Notes: a model not told the origin generated them from the sequence alone. A stretch of 64,000 nucleotides of DNA from Gracilimonas sp. (GCF_014762685.1 NZ_JABURM010000006.1:1-64000); one strand, 5' to 3'. Numbered from the stretch's first letter, positions 29,545 through 38,181 are shown. Numbers and translations are program-made.

Positions 29545-29931
29545 ATGAATTCACACACAACTTATTTTGTATTTGGGCCAACTGCAACGCTTCGCAGAAT
29601 GTCATCAAAAATGTTCAAAGAACACCCGCCTAAATTTTTGTACGAATATTCTCCGGAAGGCTCGTCTGAGACGATTTATGTAGCCGTTTACGAAGAATAT
29701 GAAAAACAAATCAATTCCAGCGTTACTTTAACTTGCATTCTGGAAAGTAAGGGCAAACACAACAAAATTGTCCTTAAGAAAACAGGTGGCCGCATGGGAT
29801 TTCGAGGCAGCTCTCTTTCGGAAGAACAAAACGTTGAGTCTAACGTAATTGATTTCATTCTCGATTTTTCCAAACGTCACGGTCTAACTCTTCAAGAAGA
29901 ACAACCTCCCAAAGAAGCTGAGGAAGAATAA
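29545..29931 (+). CDS. Hypothetical cytoplasmic protein upstream of prmC
   Basis: 128 aa, unrecognised, no signal peptide. The central part (YVAVYEEYEKQINSSVTLTC, GKHNKIVLKKTGGRMGFRG) looks like a small alpha/beta domain and the tail is acidic (EEQPPKEAEEE). It lies 3 nt upstream of prmC and must be co-transcribed with it. A comparable small protein next to prmC is a matter for genome comparison. Coding status is supported by codon use and operon spacing. Confidence 0.6.
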   Translation: MNSHTTYFVFGPTATLRRMSSKMFKEHPPKFLYEYSPEGSSETIYVAVYEEYEKQINSSVTLTCILESKGKHNKIVLKKTGGRMGFRGSSLSEEQNVESNVIDFILDFSKRHGLTLQEEQPPKEAEEE

Positions 29932-29934
29932 TCC

Positions 29935-30795
29935 ATGACTAAAGTACCATCCATTTGGACGGTTCTTAGCATGATGGAGTGGGCAACCGATTTTTTTGAA
30001 GACAAAGGGGTAAAATCACCCCGACTCAGTATAGAGTGGCTTCTGGCACATGTGCTATCCATTAAGCGGTTAGACTTATACCTGGAGTACGACCGCCCAT
30101 TGTCTTCTGATGAACTCGCTTTGCTCAAGCCAATGGTGAAACGCCGAGCAGCTCATGAACCCCTTCAATACATAACCGGTGAAACTGATTTTCATCATGT
30201 TAAAATTAAAGTGGAGCCGGGAGTCCTCATCCCACGGCAAGAAACCGAACAACTTGTTGATTGGATTCTTGAACTATATGATGAATCTTCACAACTAACC
30301 GTTTTAGATGTGGGTACGGGCTCAGGATGCATTCCGGTGGCTTTAAAAAATGCCCGTCCAGGTTGGGATTTATTTGCAACAGATATTTCAGAAGAGGCGT
30401 TAGCTATTGCAGAAGAAAACGCTCGTTACAACGAAGTAACAATTGAGCTTGCACAGGATGATTTATTTGAACCCAAAGCTTTTCCAAAAAACAAATTTGA
30501 TCTCATTGTTTCCAACCCTCCTTACATCCATTATGAAGAAAAAAATACACTGGATGATGAGGTAAAAAACTATGAACCGGAGCTGGCTTTATTTTGTGAA
30601 TCTACACACAAAATGTTCCAAGCTTTGGAAAATCTTTGTTATAATTATTTAATACAAAATGGTGAAGCCTTTTTTGAACTACATGAGGATCATGCAGAAG
30701 AGGCCCGCCAAGTATTTCAAGGGGATAAATGGACTACAATTATAAAAACTGACTACAGTCAAAAGCCTCGCTTTCTAAAAGCAAAAAAAGATTGA
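29935..30795 (+). CDS. prmC: Release factor glutamine N5-methyltransferase
   Basis: Methylates the GGQ glutamine of peptide release factors RF1 and RF2 using S-adenosylmethionine. 286 aa with the N-terminal helical domain (SIEWLLAHVLSIKRLDLYLEYDRPL, split), QYITGETDFHHVKIKVEPGVLIPRQETE in the linker, SAM motif DVGTGSG (125-131) and the catalytic NPPY (194-197). It is the last gene before oriC. No irregularities. Confidence 0.93.
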   Translation: MTKVPSIWTVLSMMEWATDFFEDKGVKSPRLSIEWLLAHVLSIKRLDLYLEYDRPLSSDELALLKPMVKRRAAHEPLQYITGETDFHHVKIKVEPGVLIPRQETEQLVDWILELYDESSQLTVLDVGTGSGCIPVALKNARPGWDLFATDISEEALAIAEENARYNEVTIELAQDDLFEPKAFPKNKFDLIVSNPPYIHYEEKNTLDDEVKNYEPELALFCESTHKMFQALENLCYNYLIQNGEAFFELHEDHAEEARQVFQGDKWTTIIKTDYSQKPRFLKAKKD

Positions 30796-31175
30796 TTATT
30801 TCCTAAAAATTTTATTTCCGATCACATTCAAAGACTGCATTTTTACAATGTGGAAAACTTGTGGAAAAAAAATTCAAAAAGCTTTTGCCCTCCTTTCATA
30901 AACGTTAATTCAGTGTTACGGCAATATTATGAGGTATTGGGTGCAATTTGGAAATAATTTATAAAATCGCTTAATGTATTGCTTACCAATACTTTACACA
31001 ATATTTAATGATGTGGATAACTTTTTAAAATTACCTCATCTACCGTTTGACAAGTGCTCAATAAATTGCCATTTTCAATTCGGCACAAAGTCAGAATGTA
31101 AACTTTGCTTGTGGATAACTGACTTTGGTTTGATCTTACACTTTTAAGCTAATACCGTTAGGGGGATTTGGAAAA
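30796..31175. other. Replication origin oriC with DnaA boxes
   Basis: 380 bp, AT-rich, gene-free and directly upstream of dnaA. Four DnaA boxes are in the same orientation, TGTGGAAAA at 30849-30857 and 30860-30868 and the perfect TGTGGATAA at 31012-31020 and 31110-31118 (reverse complement TTATCCACA). The first pair is 2 nt apart. AT-rich tracts at about 30930-31010 could be the unwinding element. The location beside dnaA and the boxes support chromosomal oriC; GC skew was not computed. Confidence 0.82.
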
Positions 31176-32621
31176 TTGCACGAGTTATCGGTTGAATCGG
31201 CATGGGAAAACTGCCTAGATATTATTAAAGACAACATTAGTTACCAGAAGTACAAATCGTGGTTTGAGCCCATCAAACCGGTATCTCTAAAAGACAACAC
31301 ACTCACTGTTCAGGTGCCCAGTCAATTCTGGTACGAATGGCTTGAAGAGCACTATTATAATATGCTCCGTTCTACGCTCGCAAAAGTACTTGGTCCGGAA
31401 GGAAAACTCGAATATTCTATTGTAATGGAAAAATCTGAGCAGTTTGAAAATAACCGCTCGGTTCGCATGCCTCAGCGACCCATGGGCCCTGTACAACCAC
31501 AGGAATCTAACGGCTATCCGGAATACCATCCGGAGCGGATTGAAAACCCATTTGTGATCCCCGGAATCCGAAAAACAAAAATCGATTCCAACCTTAATAA
31601 TAATTACGTATTTGAGCGCTTTATTGAGGGTGATTGTAACCGGTTGGCGCGTTCAGCTGCTATGGCTATTGCCGACAATCCCGGAAGCAATTCTTTTAAT
31701 CCATTTTTTGTGTACGGTCCTACAGGACTTGGAAAAACCCATCTTGTACAAAGTATTGGGAATAAGATTAAAGAGAAGTTCGGTGATGAAAAATCTGTTC
31801 TTTATATATCATCAGAAGCTTTCACGAATGAATTTGTTCATGCCATCCGTAATAACCGGGCAAGTGAATTCTCCATGTTTTACCGCAATATTGATGTGCT
31901 GATGGTAGATGACATTCAATTCTTCAGTGGTAAGGAAAAAACACAGGAAGAATTTTTTCACATCTTTAATGCCCTGCATCAGGATGGAAAGCAAATTATT
32001 TTAAGTAGTGATCGCGCACCTAAAGATGTTCCTGATATTGAAGAACGATTGATCTCACGATTTGGCTGGGGCTTGAGTGCTGACCTTAAAATGCCGGAAT
32101 ACGAAACTCGTTATGCTATCCTGGAACGAAAAGCTAACGACAATGGAATCGAAATTGATCCGCAAATTATTGAGTTTGTAGCACACAACTTCAAGTCTAA
32201 CGTCCGTGATTTGGAAGGTGCAATCATTAAACTGCTTGCTCACGCCTCCCTTCAGAATATTGATGATATTGATTTGGCTATGGCCAAACGTGTATTAAAA
32301 GACATGGTGAAAGACTCCAATACACAAATTTCCATTGAGTCTATCCAAAATTATGTGTGTGACTATTTCGGAATTGATACAAATAAAGTGCGGGAAAAAA
32401 CCCGGAAACAGGAAATTGTGGAAGCGCGACAAATCGCAATGTATCTCTCGAAAAAATTTACGAAGTCCAGCTTAAAAACTATTGGATTACACTTTGGCGG
32501 CCGGGATCACTCTACTGTTATTCACGCTATCTCTACAGTAGAAGAACGTATTTCAACCAGTGCCAAGCACAAACGCATGGTTGAGGAACTCCATCAGCGT
32601 ATAGAAGTTGCCAGCCTTTAA
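31176..32621 (+). CDS. dnaA: Chromosomal replication initiator DnaA
   Basis: AAA+ ATPase that binds DnaA boxes and opens oriC. 481 aa from a TTG at 31176 (MHELSVESAWENCLDIIKDN, the domain I start); an AGGGGG-like ribosome binding site lies about 10 nt upstream. Domain I is 1-85, a linker follows, then Walker A GPTGLGKT (181-188), Walker B with DD (245-246) and the C-terminal helix-turn-helix with the GGRDHSTVIHA signature near 441-451. First gene of a six-gene operon (folB, folK, a nucleoside kinase, DUF4834, TPR). Confidence 0.97.
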   Translation: MHELSVESAWENCLDIIKDNISYQKYKSWFEPIKPVSLKDNTLTVQVPSQFWYEWLEEHYYNMLRSTLAKVLGPEGKLEYSIVMEKSEQFENNRSVRMPQRPMGPVQPQESNGYPEYHPERIENPFVIPGIRKTKIDSNLNNNYVFERFIEGDCNRLARSAAMAIADNPGSNSFNPFFVYGPTGLGKTHLVQSIGNKIKEKFGDEKSVLYISSEAFTNEFVHAIRNNRASEFSMFYRNIDVLMVDDIQFFSGKEKTQEEFFHIFNALHQDGKQIILSSDRAPKDVPDIEERLISRFGWGLSADLKMPEYETRYAILERKANDNGIEIDPQIIEFVAHNFKSNVRDLEGAIIKLLAHASLQNIDDIDLAMAKRVLKDMVKDSNTQISIESIQNYVCDYFGIDTNKVREKTRKQEIVEARQIAMYLSKKFTKSSLKTIGLHFGGRDHSTVIHAISTVEERISTSAKHKRMVEELHQRIEVASL

Positions 32622-32624
32622 TTC

Positions 32625-32984
32625 ATGGATACCCTCACCATAAAAGGGATGAAGTTCAGGGCATTTCATGGAGTGCATGAACACGAAAAAAAAGAGGGTA
32701 ATGATTTTGAGGTGGATGTGACTTTTCATGCTGATTTATCTGTTGTCGGGAAATCTGATCAGATATCTGATGCTATTGATTATACCAAGGTTCACGAAAT
32801 CACATCCGAGATAATGGGCGGTAAATCGGTGGACTTAATTGAACATTTGTGTTTCCGGATTGGTAATGACATCTCCAAGGCTTTCCCCGGAATAGATCAG
32901 CTCGAAGTTGCTGTACGAAAATTGAGTCCTCCCCTTTCATCCGAAACGAAATATACCGAAGCGAGGATGTCATGGCCCATGTAG
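32625..32984 (+). CDS. folB: Dihydroneopterin aldolase
   Basis: Folate pathway enzyme that cleaves 7,8-dihydroneopterin to 6-hydroxymethyl-dihydropterin. 119 aa, normal length: MDTLTIKGMKFRAFHGVHEHEKKEG start region, IDYTKVHEITSEIM, LIEHLCFRIGNDI. The active-site glutamate of the GVHEHE region and Lys (AVRKLSPPL) are present. It starts 3 nt after the dnaA stop and overlaps folK by 13 nt, so translation is coupled with the next enzyme of the pathway. Confidence 0.92.
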   Translation: MDTLTIKGMKFRAFHGVHEHEKKEGNDFEVDVTFHADLSVVGKSDQISDAIDYTKVHEITSEIMGGKSVDLIEHLCFRIGNDISKAFPGIDQLEVAVRKLSPPLSSETKYTEARMSWPM

Positions 32985-33460
32985 TGATTGCATTGGGCTC
33001 AAATCTCAATAATCCTCATCACCAACTTCAGGAAGCAGCTGCTTTTTTGGAGGTAATTTCAAAATCCGAAATAAAAAAATCTTTTATTTATAAATCTGAA
33101 CCCGTAGGTCCATCAGATAAAGAATTTCTCAATGGAGTCATCTCAATTGAAACCAGTTTACCTGCTGAAGAGCTGTTCGAAAAGCTAAAAACGCAAGAAA
33201 AAAAGCAAGGCCGCCCCTCCCGCTATCCAAAATGGACAGCCAGAACCATTGACCTGGATATAATTACCTATGATAACTTGGTCATTGAAACAGATAACCT
33301 TATCATTCCTCATCAGGAATACACAAAGCGTTTGTTTGTTCTATTGCCATTAAAAGATGTTTTTCCCAATTGGAAAGATCCCGTTTCCGCTCAGCACGTG
33401 GATACATTAATCGAACAAGCGCCGGATCTTGAAATAGATAAAACAACATTGAACTGGTAG
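32972..33460 (+). CDS. folK: 6-hydroxymethyl-7,8-dihydropterin pyrophosphokinase
   Basis: HPPK, transfers pyrophosphate to 6-hydroxymethyl-dihydropterin, the step after FolB. 162 aa with ALGSNLNNPHHQLQEA at the start, the substrate loops SEPVGPSDKEFLNGVISIET, and the metal/ATP motif RWTART-like PKWTARTIDLDIITY, followed by IIPHQEYTKRLFVLLPL. Overlap with folB suggests balanced expression. Folate genes behind dnaA are a known arrangement in this lineage. Confidence 0.93.
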   Translation: MAHVVIALGSNLNNPHHQLQEAAAFLEVISKSEIKKSFIYKSEPVGPSDKEFLNGVISIETSLPAEELFEKLKTQEKKQGRPSRYPKWTARTIDLDIITYDNLVIETDNLIIPHQEYTKRLFVLLPLKDVFPNWKDPVSAQHVDTLIEQAPDLEIDKTTLNW

Positions 33461-33463
33461 CTG

Positions 33464-34105
33464 ATGCCCAACTCCTATGATTTTATTGCAATTGAAGGTG
33501 TAATTGGAGCGGGAAAAACCTCGCTTGCTTCCCTTTTGGCTGAGCGGAGAAACGCACGTTTGGTGTTGGAAGAATTTGAAGACAATCCTTTTCTGCCAAA
33601 GTTTTATGAAGACCGAGAACGTTATGCTTTTCAAACACAATTGGCCTTTTTAGCCAGTCGTTTTAAACAGCAACAAAATATGATGAGCCAAGACTTGTTT
33701 CATCAGTTTACTATTTCCGATTATATCTTTGAAAAGGATCGAATTTTTGCGCGCTTGAATCTTGATCAGGATGAAATGGCCTTATATGATAATATTTTTA
33801 ATATCATGACAGGTATAGCCGCCCAGCCTGATCTAATCATTTACATACAATCTTCCGTAGACCGCCTCATGGAAAATATCAGAGCCCGGGGCCGAGATTA
33901 TGAACGGAACATCACTCCTGAGTATCTTAAAGAACTCAACGACGCTTATAATCATTTTTTCCATCACTACAATCGGGCTCCGTTAATTATTTTGAATGCT
34001 TCTGAAATAGATTTTGTCAATAATGTAGAGCACTTAACATACATTGAAGAACAGATTTTTAATCAACCCGTTCGTACCAATACACATATTCATATTGCAC
34101 CCTGA
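33464..34105 (+). CDS. Deoxynucleoside kinase
   Basis: Salvage kinase of the dGK/dAK/dCK family, 213 aa. P-loop GVIGAGKT (12-19), LEEFEDNPFLPKFYED (substrate-binding glutamate), ISDYIFEKDRIFA corresponding to the DRS segment, and the lid RARGRDYE near 138. It phosphorylates deoxynucleosides to monophosphates with ATP. It sits 3 nt after folK in the dnaA operon. The specific base preference cannot be deduced reliably. Confidence 0.9.
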   Translation: MPNSYDFIAIEGVIGAGKTSLASLLAERRNARLVLEEFEDNPFLPKFYEDRERYAFQTQLAFLASRFKQQQNMMSQDLFHQFTISDYIFEKDRIFARLNLDQDEMALYDNIFNIMTGIAAQPDLIIYIQSSVDRLMENIRARGRDYERNITPEYLKELNDAYNHFFHHYNRAPLIILNASEIDFVNNVEHLTYIEEQIFNQPVRTNTHIHIAP

Positions 34106-34110
34106 GCACC

Positions 34111-34305
34111 ATGCTTAAGTTTATATTTTTTACCATCATATTTTTCTTTTTGGTGAGATATATCAACCGATTGTTCTTACCTTCCAATAAGCGTCAGAAA
34201 AACTTCAACCCGTTTGGCGGCGGGGCACAAAATCGGCGCAGAAATATTGATGAAATTGAAGAAGCGGAATACGAAGACTTATCCAATTCAAATAAAGATA
34301 AATAA
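34111..34305 (+). CDS. DUF4834-like small membrane protein
   Basis: 64 aa with a single N-terminal membrane helix (MLKFIFFTIIFFFLVRYI) followed by a basic then acidic tail (RQKNFNPFGGG, IDEIEEAEYEDLS). This form is that of DUF4834 proteins found in Bacteroidota. Located 5 nt after the nucleoside kinase gene and 9 nt before the TPR gene, so it is translated as part of the dnaA operon. Function not known. Confidence 0.75.
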   Translation: MLKFIFFTIIFFFLVRYINRLFLPSNKRQKNFNPFGGGAQNRRRNIDEIEEAEYEDLSNSNKDK

Positions 34306-34314
34306 CCATACTCC

Positions 34315-34863
34315 ATGAATTTTGAAGAGAAACTGAATAAAGGTTTTGAATTACTAAGAGAAAAGGACATTGATTATGCGCTGGATGTAGCCAGAGAGCT
34401 GCAGAAGGAGCAGCCCGATTCGCATGAAGCATTTTACCTTGAAGCCTTGGTAATGCAACAGCTAAACCAATACGACAAAAGCATAGAGGCAATTGAAAAA
34501 GCTTTAGAGCTCGACGATGATAATGCAGCTTATTTCAATCTTCGCGGCAATGTGCGGATGCAGTTAGAGAAACTTGATGAAGCCGAAGAAGATTTTGATA
34601 AGGCTATTGAATTGAACGACACATCTGCCGCTCACCGAAATAAGGTGATGTTAATGCTGATGACGAACCGAGGACAGGAAGCTATTCCATACCTCATTGA
34701 GCGTATTAAAAAAGATCCTCAGGATGCTGAGAACTGGATTCTTATGGGGGACATGATCAATAAGGGTGGTCAACCGGATAAAGCTCGTACTTATTATGAG
34801 CAAGCCTTGAAGATTGACCCTGATAATGATTATGCAAAAAGACAGTTGGAAGAAGAGGGGTGA
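34315..34863 (+). CDS. Tetratricopeptide repeat protein
   Basis: 182 aa, cytoplasmic, with about five TPR units, for example DSHEAFYLEALVMQQLNQYD, YFNLRGNVRMQLEKLDEAEE and ARTYYEQALKIDPDND near the C-terminus. TPR domains mediate protein-protein binding; no other domain is present. Last gene of the dnaA operon, followed within 6 nt by a palindromic terminator. Partner unknown. Confidence 0.85.
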   Translation: MNFEEKLNKGFELLREKDIDYALDVARELQKEQPDSHEAFYLEALVMQQLNQYDKSIEAIEKALELDDDNAAYFNLRGNVRMQLEKLDEAEEDFDKAIELNDTSAAHRNKVMLMLMTNRGQEAIPYLIERIKKDPQDAENWILMGDMINKGGQPDKARTYYEQALKIDPDNDYAKRQLEEEG

Positions 34864-34868
34864 GAATA

Positions 34869-34894
34869 TTCAACATTAAATGTTGAATTTTTTT
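34869..34894 (+). terminator. Palindromic terminator of the dnaA operon
   Basis: TTCAACATTAAATGTTGAA is a perfect 9-bp-arm palindrome followed by a run of seven T. It begins 6 nt after the stop of the last gene. The same 20-nt sequence recurs at 56868-56887, again just after a stop codon. Confidence 0.65.
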
Positions 34895-34916
34895 GCTGTG
34901 ATTTTGTTGAAAAGCG

Positions 34917-34948
34917 TTGAATTTTGAAGGACAAAAGCACTATCTTTG
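34917..34948 (+). promoter_or_regulatory. Promoter of tRNA-Leu
   Basis: TTG (34917-34919), 21 nt, then TATCTTTG (34941-34948), about 30 nt before the tRNA 5' end. Good match to the Bacteroidota consensus. Confidence 0.6.
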
Positions 34949-34977
34949 TCGCCCTTCGATTTATCATTTGCTACAAT

Positions 34978-35061
34978 GCTCACGTGGCGGAACTGGTAGA
35001 CGCGTGCGCTTGAGGGGCGTATGGCCTAACGGCCGTGAAGGTTCGATTCCTTTCGTGAGCA
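34978..35061 (+). tRNA. tRNA-Leu (anticodon GAG)
   Basis: Cloverleaf of 84 nt: acceptor stem GCTCACG/CGTGAGC, D-arm with GGTAGACGC, anticodon stem TGCGC/GCGTA with loop TTGAGGG (anticodon GAG, reads CUU and CUC), a long variable arm GGCC-TAAC-GGCC as expected for class II tRNA-Leu, and T-arm GTTCGATTC. Discriminator is A; CCA is not encoded. It has its own promoter and a strong terminator. Confidence 0.95.
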
Positions 35062-35072
35062 CATAAAAATTA

Positions 35073-35106
35073 AGCCCGTTTCTTATTTAAGAGACGGGCT
35101 TTTTTT
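35073..35106 (+). terminator. Intrinsic terminator after tRNA-Leu
   Basis: Stem AGCCCGTTTCTTA / TAAGAGACGGGCT, 13 bp with one G-U pair, followed by seven T. It starts 12 nt after the tRNA end. Confidence 0.88.
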
Positions 35107-35122
35107 GTTGATGAACTAAACC

Positions 35123-35950
35123 TCAATCTCTGAACAATCCGGCCACATCCCATTTTTCGATCACTATTTTGATCAAATTACCGACACGGGTGTTTACTTT
35201 CTCAAAATACTCTTCCGCCTGTTTCTGATCAAAAGTAGGGAATCCCTGTCCCGGCTCATACAAACCAATAGATGATGGAAACGGATATGCTGACCACGTG
35301 CTCCCACTTGGATATGGGGTCGTCATTTCGGCTCCGGTATATCGTTCAGGGTGAATATGACCGGGTGTAACGGCTTGCATATAAGCTGTCTCGTTATTTC
35401 CGGCGTGACCTCCGTTTTCATCAAACACAGCAAAGGTGTCTTCTGATGCCAGACTCCACCAGTTGATAACCATGATGCGGACCTGCAGTTTGTTTGATAA
35501 TTCAGCTGCAAGATCCTGAAGTACGGCTGTCTGACCACCGCCATGTCCATTCAGTATGATAATATTCTTGAATTCATTTTTATGCAGCCCTTCAAGAATC
35601 TCCCCAACAAAAGCACGATACACATCTTCACTCATGGCAAAAGCGCCGGGATAGGCCGCCAATGTCCCCGTCATTCCATAATTCAGTGTTGGAGCTACCA
35701 TCGCGTTAAGATCAGCTGACAGTTCCCTTGCCATGGCTTCAGGTGCCAGATTATCTGACCCATTCGGGATCACCCCATGTGGCTCCAATGTTCCTGTGGG
35801 CAACAAAACCGTCTCTATCTTTTCCGGTACAAACTCCTCAAATTCCAGCCAGTTGATGAGGTTCATTTCACGAGTGGTTGGGGCATCCTGTGCCCGAATA
35901 TTTCCGATTAGTATTAAAGTGAGTACCAGTATGGATATGATTCTTTTCAT
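35123..35950 (-). CDS. Creatininase-family amidohydrolase, exported
   Basis: 275 aa metal-dependent amidohydrolase-like protein with a signal peptide (MKRIISILVLTLILIGNIRAQ). Family motifs: LPTGTLEPHGVIPNGSDN (first metal ligands), ILNGHGGG near 135, GGHAGNNETA with further ligands, and YPSGSTWSAYP. Creatininase-type enzymes act on creatinine, formamides or pyrrolopyrimidine precursors; an exported version has no settled substrate. It lies 28 nt downstream of the GH97 gene and is probably co-transcribed with it. Confidence 0.85.
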   Translation of the reverse strand: MKRIISILVLTLILIGNIRAQDAPTTREMNLINWLEFEEFVPEKIETVLLPTGTLEPHGVIPNGSDNLAPEAMARELSADLNAMVAPTLNYGMTGTLAAYPGAFAMSEDVYRAFVGEILEGLHKNEFKNIIILNGHGGGQTAVLQDLAAELSNKLQVRIMVINWWSLASEDTFAVFDENGGHAGNNETAYMQAVTPGHIHPERYTGAEMTTPYPSGSTWSAYPFPSSIGLYEPGQGFPTFDQKQAEEYFEKVNTRVGNLIKIVIEKWDVAGLFRD

Positions 35951-35977
35951 GATTATATATATTTCAGATTTAGGTCA

Positions 35978-38017
35978 TCAATTTTTGGGTGCAAATCGTA
36001 CTGCCACCCCTCCGCCTTTGGCAAGGTTTAATTCCAGAACCGATTCTGAAGTCACCTCTTCGGTGGTTCTTTCCAAAGGATATGGGTTCGTTTTCCAATC
36101 GGCATCTTCTCCATCTGCCCAGACTTGGGCTTCGTAGGTTTTACCGGATTCCAGGAAATCGAGTTCAACTTCAAAATCCCGGGCTTTCTCGTTCGTTATC
36201 CCACCTAAATACCAGTCCCCGGAATTGCGGTCTTTGCGAACCACCACTACATAATCTCCGATTTCTGCTTTAGGAACCAATGTAGTTTCCCAATCAACCG
36301 GCACCGCCTTCACCCACTCAAGGGCAGTGGGATTGGCCTCCAGGTTCTTCACCAAATCCGAAACCATTTGCAATGGACTGTATATTACCACGTACAATGC
36401 CAGCTCTTTGGCCAAAGTGTGTTGAACTCGATTGTTGTCAGGGTTTTCGGGCTTGTCTGTAAGTAAAAGGTTGAACACGCCCGGAGTATAATCAAATGGA
36501 CTAACCAATCCGCGGGTAAATGGCACAATGGTGGTATAGCTCGGTGGGTTTCCTCCATCTACAGACCATGCATTATATTCCTGTCCGCGGGCACCTTCCC
36601 GGGTCATCATATTCGGCCAGGTTCTTCGGATGCCTGTATCCTTGATCGGTTCATGCACATTCAACATGATCTTATGCTCGGCTGCTTTCTTCACAATATC
36701 CCGGTAATGACGAACCATAAATTGTCCATGATGCCATTCACCGCCTTCCACAAAATCTCCTACGTAACCGGTTTTCACGGCCTCAACCCCGACCTCATTA
36801 TATAGGTCAAAGGCCTCATCCACCTGTGCTTCATAATTTGAAATTCCCGCCGACGTTTCATGATGCCCGATCAGCTTCACTCCCAAAGAATCAGCATAAC
36901 GGGTAACTTCTTTTAAATCAAAATCAGGATAAGGCTCAGTGAAACTGAACACATCTCCATTATCGAACCAGCTTCCATCCCAGCCCTGATTCCACCCTTC
37001 AACCAAAACCCCGTAAAACCCATGTCTGGCCGTGAAATCCATAAGCTGTTTGGTATATTCGGTAGTGGCACCGTGCATTTCCCCGGATTCCCAGGTTTTG
37101 GTTCCAAGGTGCATATCCCACCAAATACCGGTGTATTTGCCCGGTGTGATCCAAGAAGTATCTTCAATTTTGCTCGGTTCATTCAGGTTAAGCATCAAAT
37201 AATTAGTCATCAGGTCGCCGGCAGTTTCGCCAACGTTTATGATTCTCCAAGGAGATTTATGCGGAGCCGAACCGCGAACTTTATCCCCATTTTTCCAGGG
37301 AACCAGATCCACTTCCAGCGAATTATTTCCGTTGTTGGCCACCGTCATGCTTGCAAAATTGGTAAGCGCCGCTTCGTGAATGGAAAGGTGAATTCCATCA
37401 TCGGTTTTCATGGTAAACGGAGTGTGAACCGTATCGGTTTCAGAAACACGGGTTTCATTAAATAGATGTTCGTACCGATTTAATTGATATGCTCCTATCC
37501 ACCACCCGGTGTGATCATCCGCCATATTGAATTCCGTAATCTCATCAGTAATCACAAAATCTTGCAATCCTACTTGCTCCGGCCATTCGTATTGGAATCC
37601 CAACCCGTCATCAAACACACGGAACGTAATATTCATTTTCTCACCGGACTCATTCTTGGAGAAATAGAGTTTAATTTCTTCGTAATTGTTTCGAATTTCC
37701 TTTTGTTCACCCCAGGGCTGTGTCCAGATTTCATCCACTTTAGATGATTCGATATAGTCTAATGTCAAATCTTGACTCAAGTTTGTCTCTTTAAATATTA
37801 CCCCTAATCTGGATGGAGCTATCAATACTTTATCGTTGTATTTCAAATGATACACCGGTTCTCCTTCTTCAACTTCTACGGTAAGAGAAACATCACCATT
37901 TGGCGAAGAAACAACCCCTCCATAATTCATGTTTCCAATCTGTTGTTTTGAAGAACAAGTAATTAAAACCGGGAATAGTATACAGAGTAAAAGTGACTGT
38001 GCTTTCATTATCTTCAT
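35978..38017 (-). CDS. Glycoside hydrolase family 97 (alpha-glucosidase, SusB-like) lipoprotein
   Basis: 679 aa from the ATG at 38017 (MKIMKAQSLLLCILFPVLITC, lipobox LITC), preferred over the ATG at 38059, which lies within an upstream repeat. The N-terminal beta-sandwich precedes the barrel with TGIWWDMHLGTKTW, VEGWNQGWDGSW and LNVHEPIKDTG, and the region TREGARGQEYNAW carries conserved glutamates. The C-terminal domain is also present. GH97 members are calcium-dependent inverting alpha-glucosidases or retaining alpha-galactosidases; the glutamates here fit the inverting SusB type. Located with a creatininase gene. Confidence 0.9.
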   Translation of the reverse strand: MKIMKAQSLLLCILFPVLITCSSKQQIGNMNYGGVVSSPNGDVSLTVEVEEGEPVYHLKYNDKVLIAPSRLGVIFKETNLSQDLTLDYIESSKVDEIWTQPWGEQKEIRNNYEEIKLYFSKNESGEKMNITFRVFDDGLGFQYEWPEQVGLQDFVITDEITEFNMADDHTGWWIGAYQLNRYEHLFNETRVSETDTVHTPFTMKTDDGIHLSIHEAALTNFASMTVANNGNNSLEVDLVPWKNGDKVRGSAPHKSPWRIINVGETAGDLMTNYLMLNLNEPSKIEDTSWITPGKYTGIWWDMHLGTKTWESGEMHGATTEYTKQLMDFTARHGFYGVLVEGWNQGWDGSWFDNGDVFSFTEPYPDFDLKEVTRYADSLGVKLIGHHETSAGISNYEAQVDEAFDLYNEVGVEAVKTGYVGDFVEGGEWHHGQFMVRHYRDIVKKAAEHKIMLNVHEPIKDTGIRRTWPNMMTREGARGQEYNAWSVDGGNPPSYTTIVPFTRGLVSPFDYTPGVFNLLLTDKPENPDNNRVQHTLAKELALYVVIYSPLQMVSDLVKNLEANPTALEWVKAVPVDWETTLVPKAEIGDYVVVVRKDRNSGDWYLGGITNEKARDFEVELDFLESGKTYEAQVWADGEDADWKTNPYPLERTTEEVTSESVLELNLAKGGGVAVRFAPKN

Positions 38018-38027
38018 TTGATTAGTT

Positions 38028-38061
38028 ACCGTTTGGTGGCAAACACCGTTTGGTGGCAAAC
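38028..38061 (-). repeat. Two tandem 17-bp palindromic repeats upstream of GH97
   Basis: ACCGTTTGGTGGCAAAC occurs twice without spacer (38028-38044 and 38045-38061). Each copy contains the inverted repeat GTTTG-GTGG-CAAAC. They lie 11-44 nt upstream of the GH97 start codon. Spacing and symmetry suggest two regulator-binding sites, or two stacked mRNA hairpins in the leader. Confidence 0.6.
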
Positions 38062-38181
38062 AATATATAAATGGTATACTTAATTAATGAAAAGAAACGA
38101 AAACATTCCCACACTTTGTTTAGAACAATCCTGAAAACAAATCGTTGTTCAATTCAAAATTAACATTTTAAAATAGAGACT

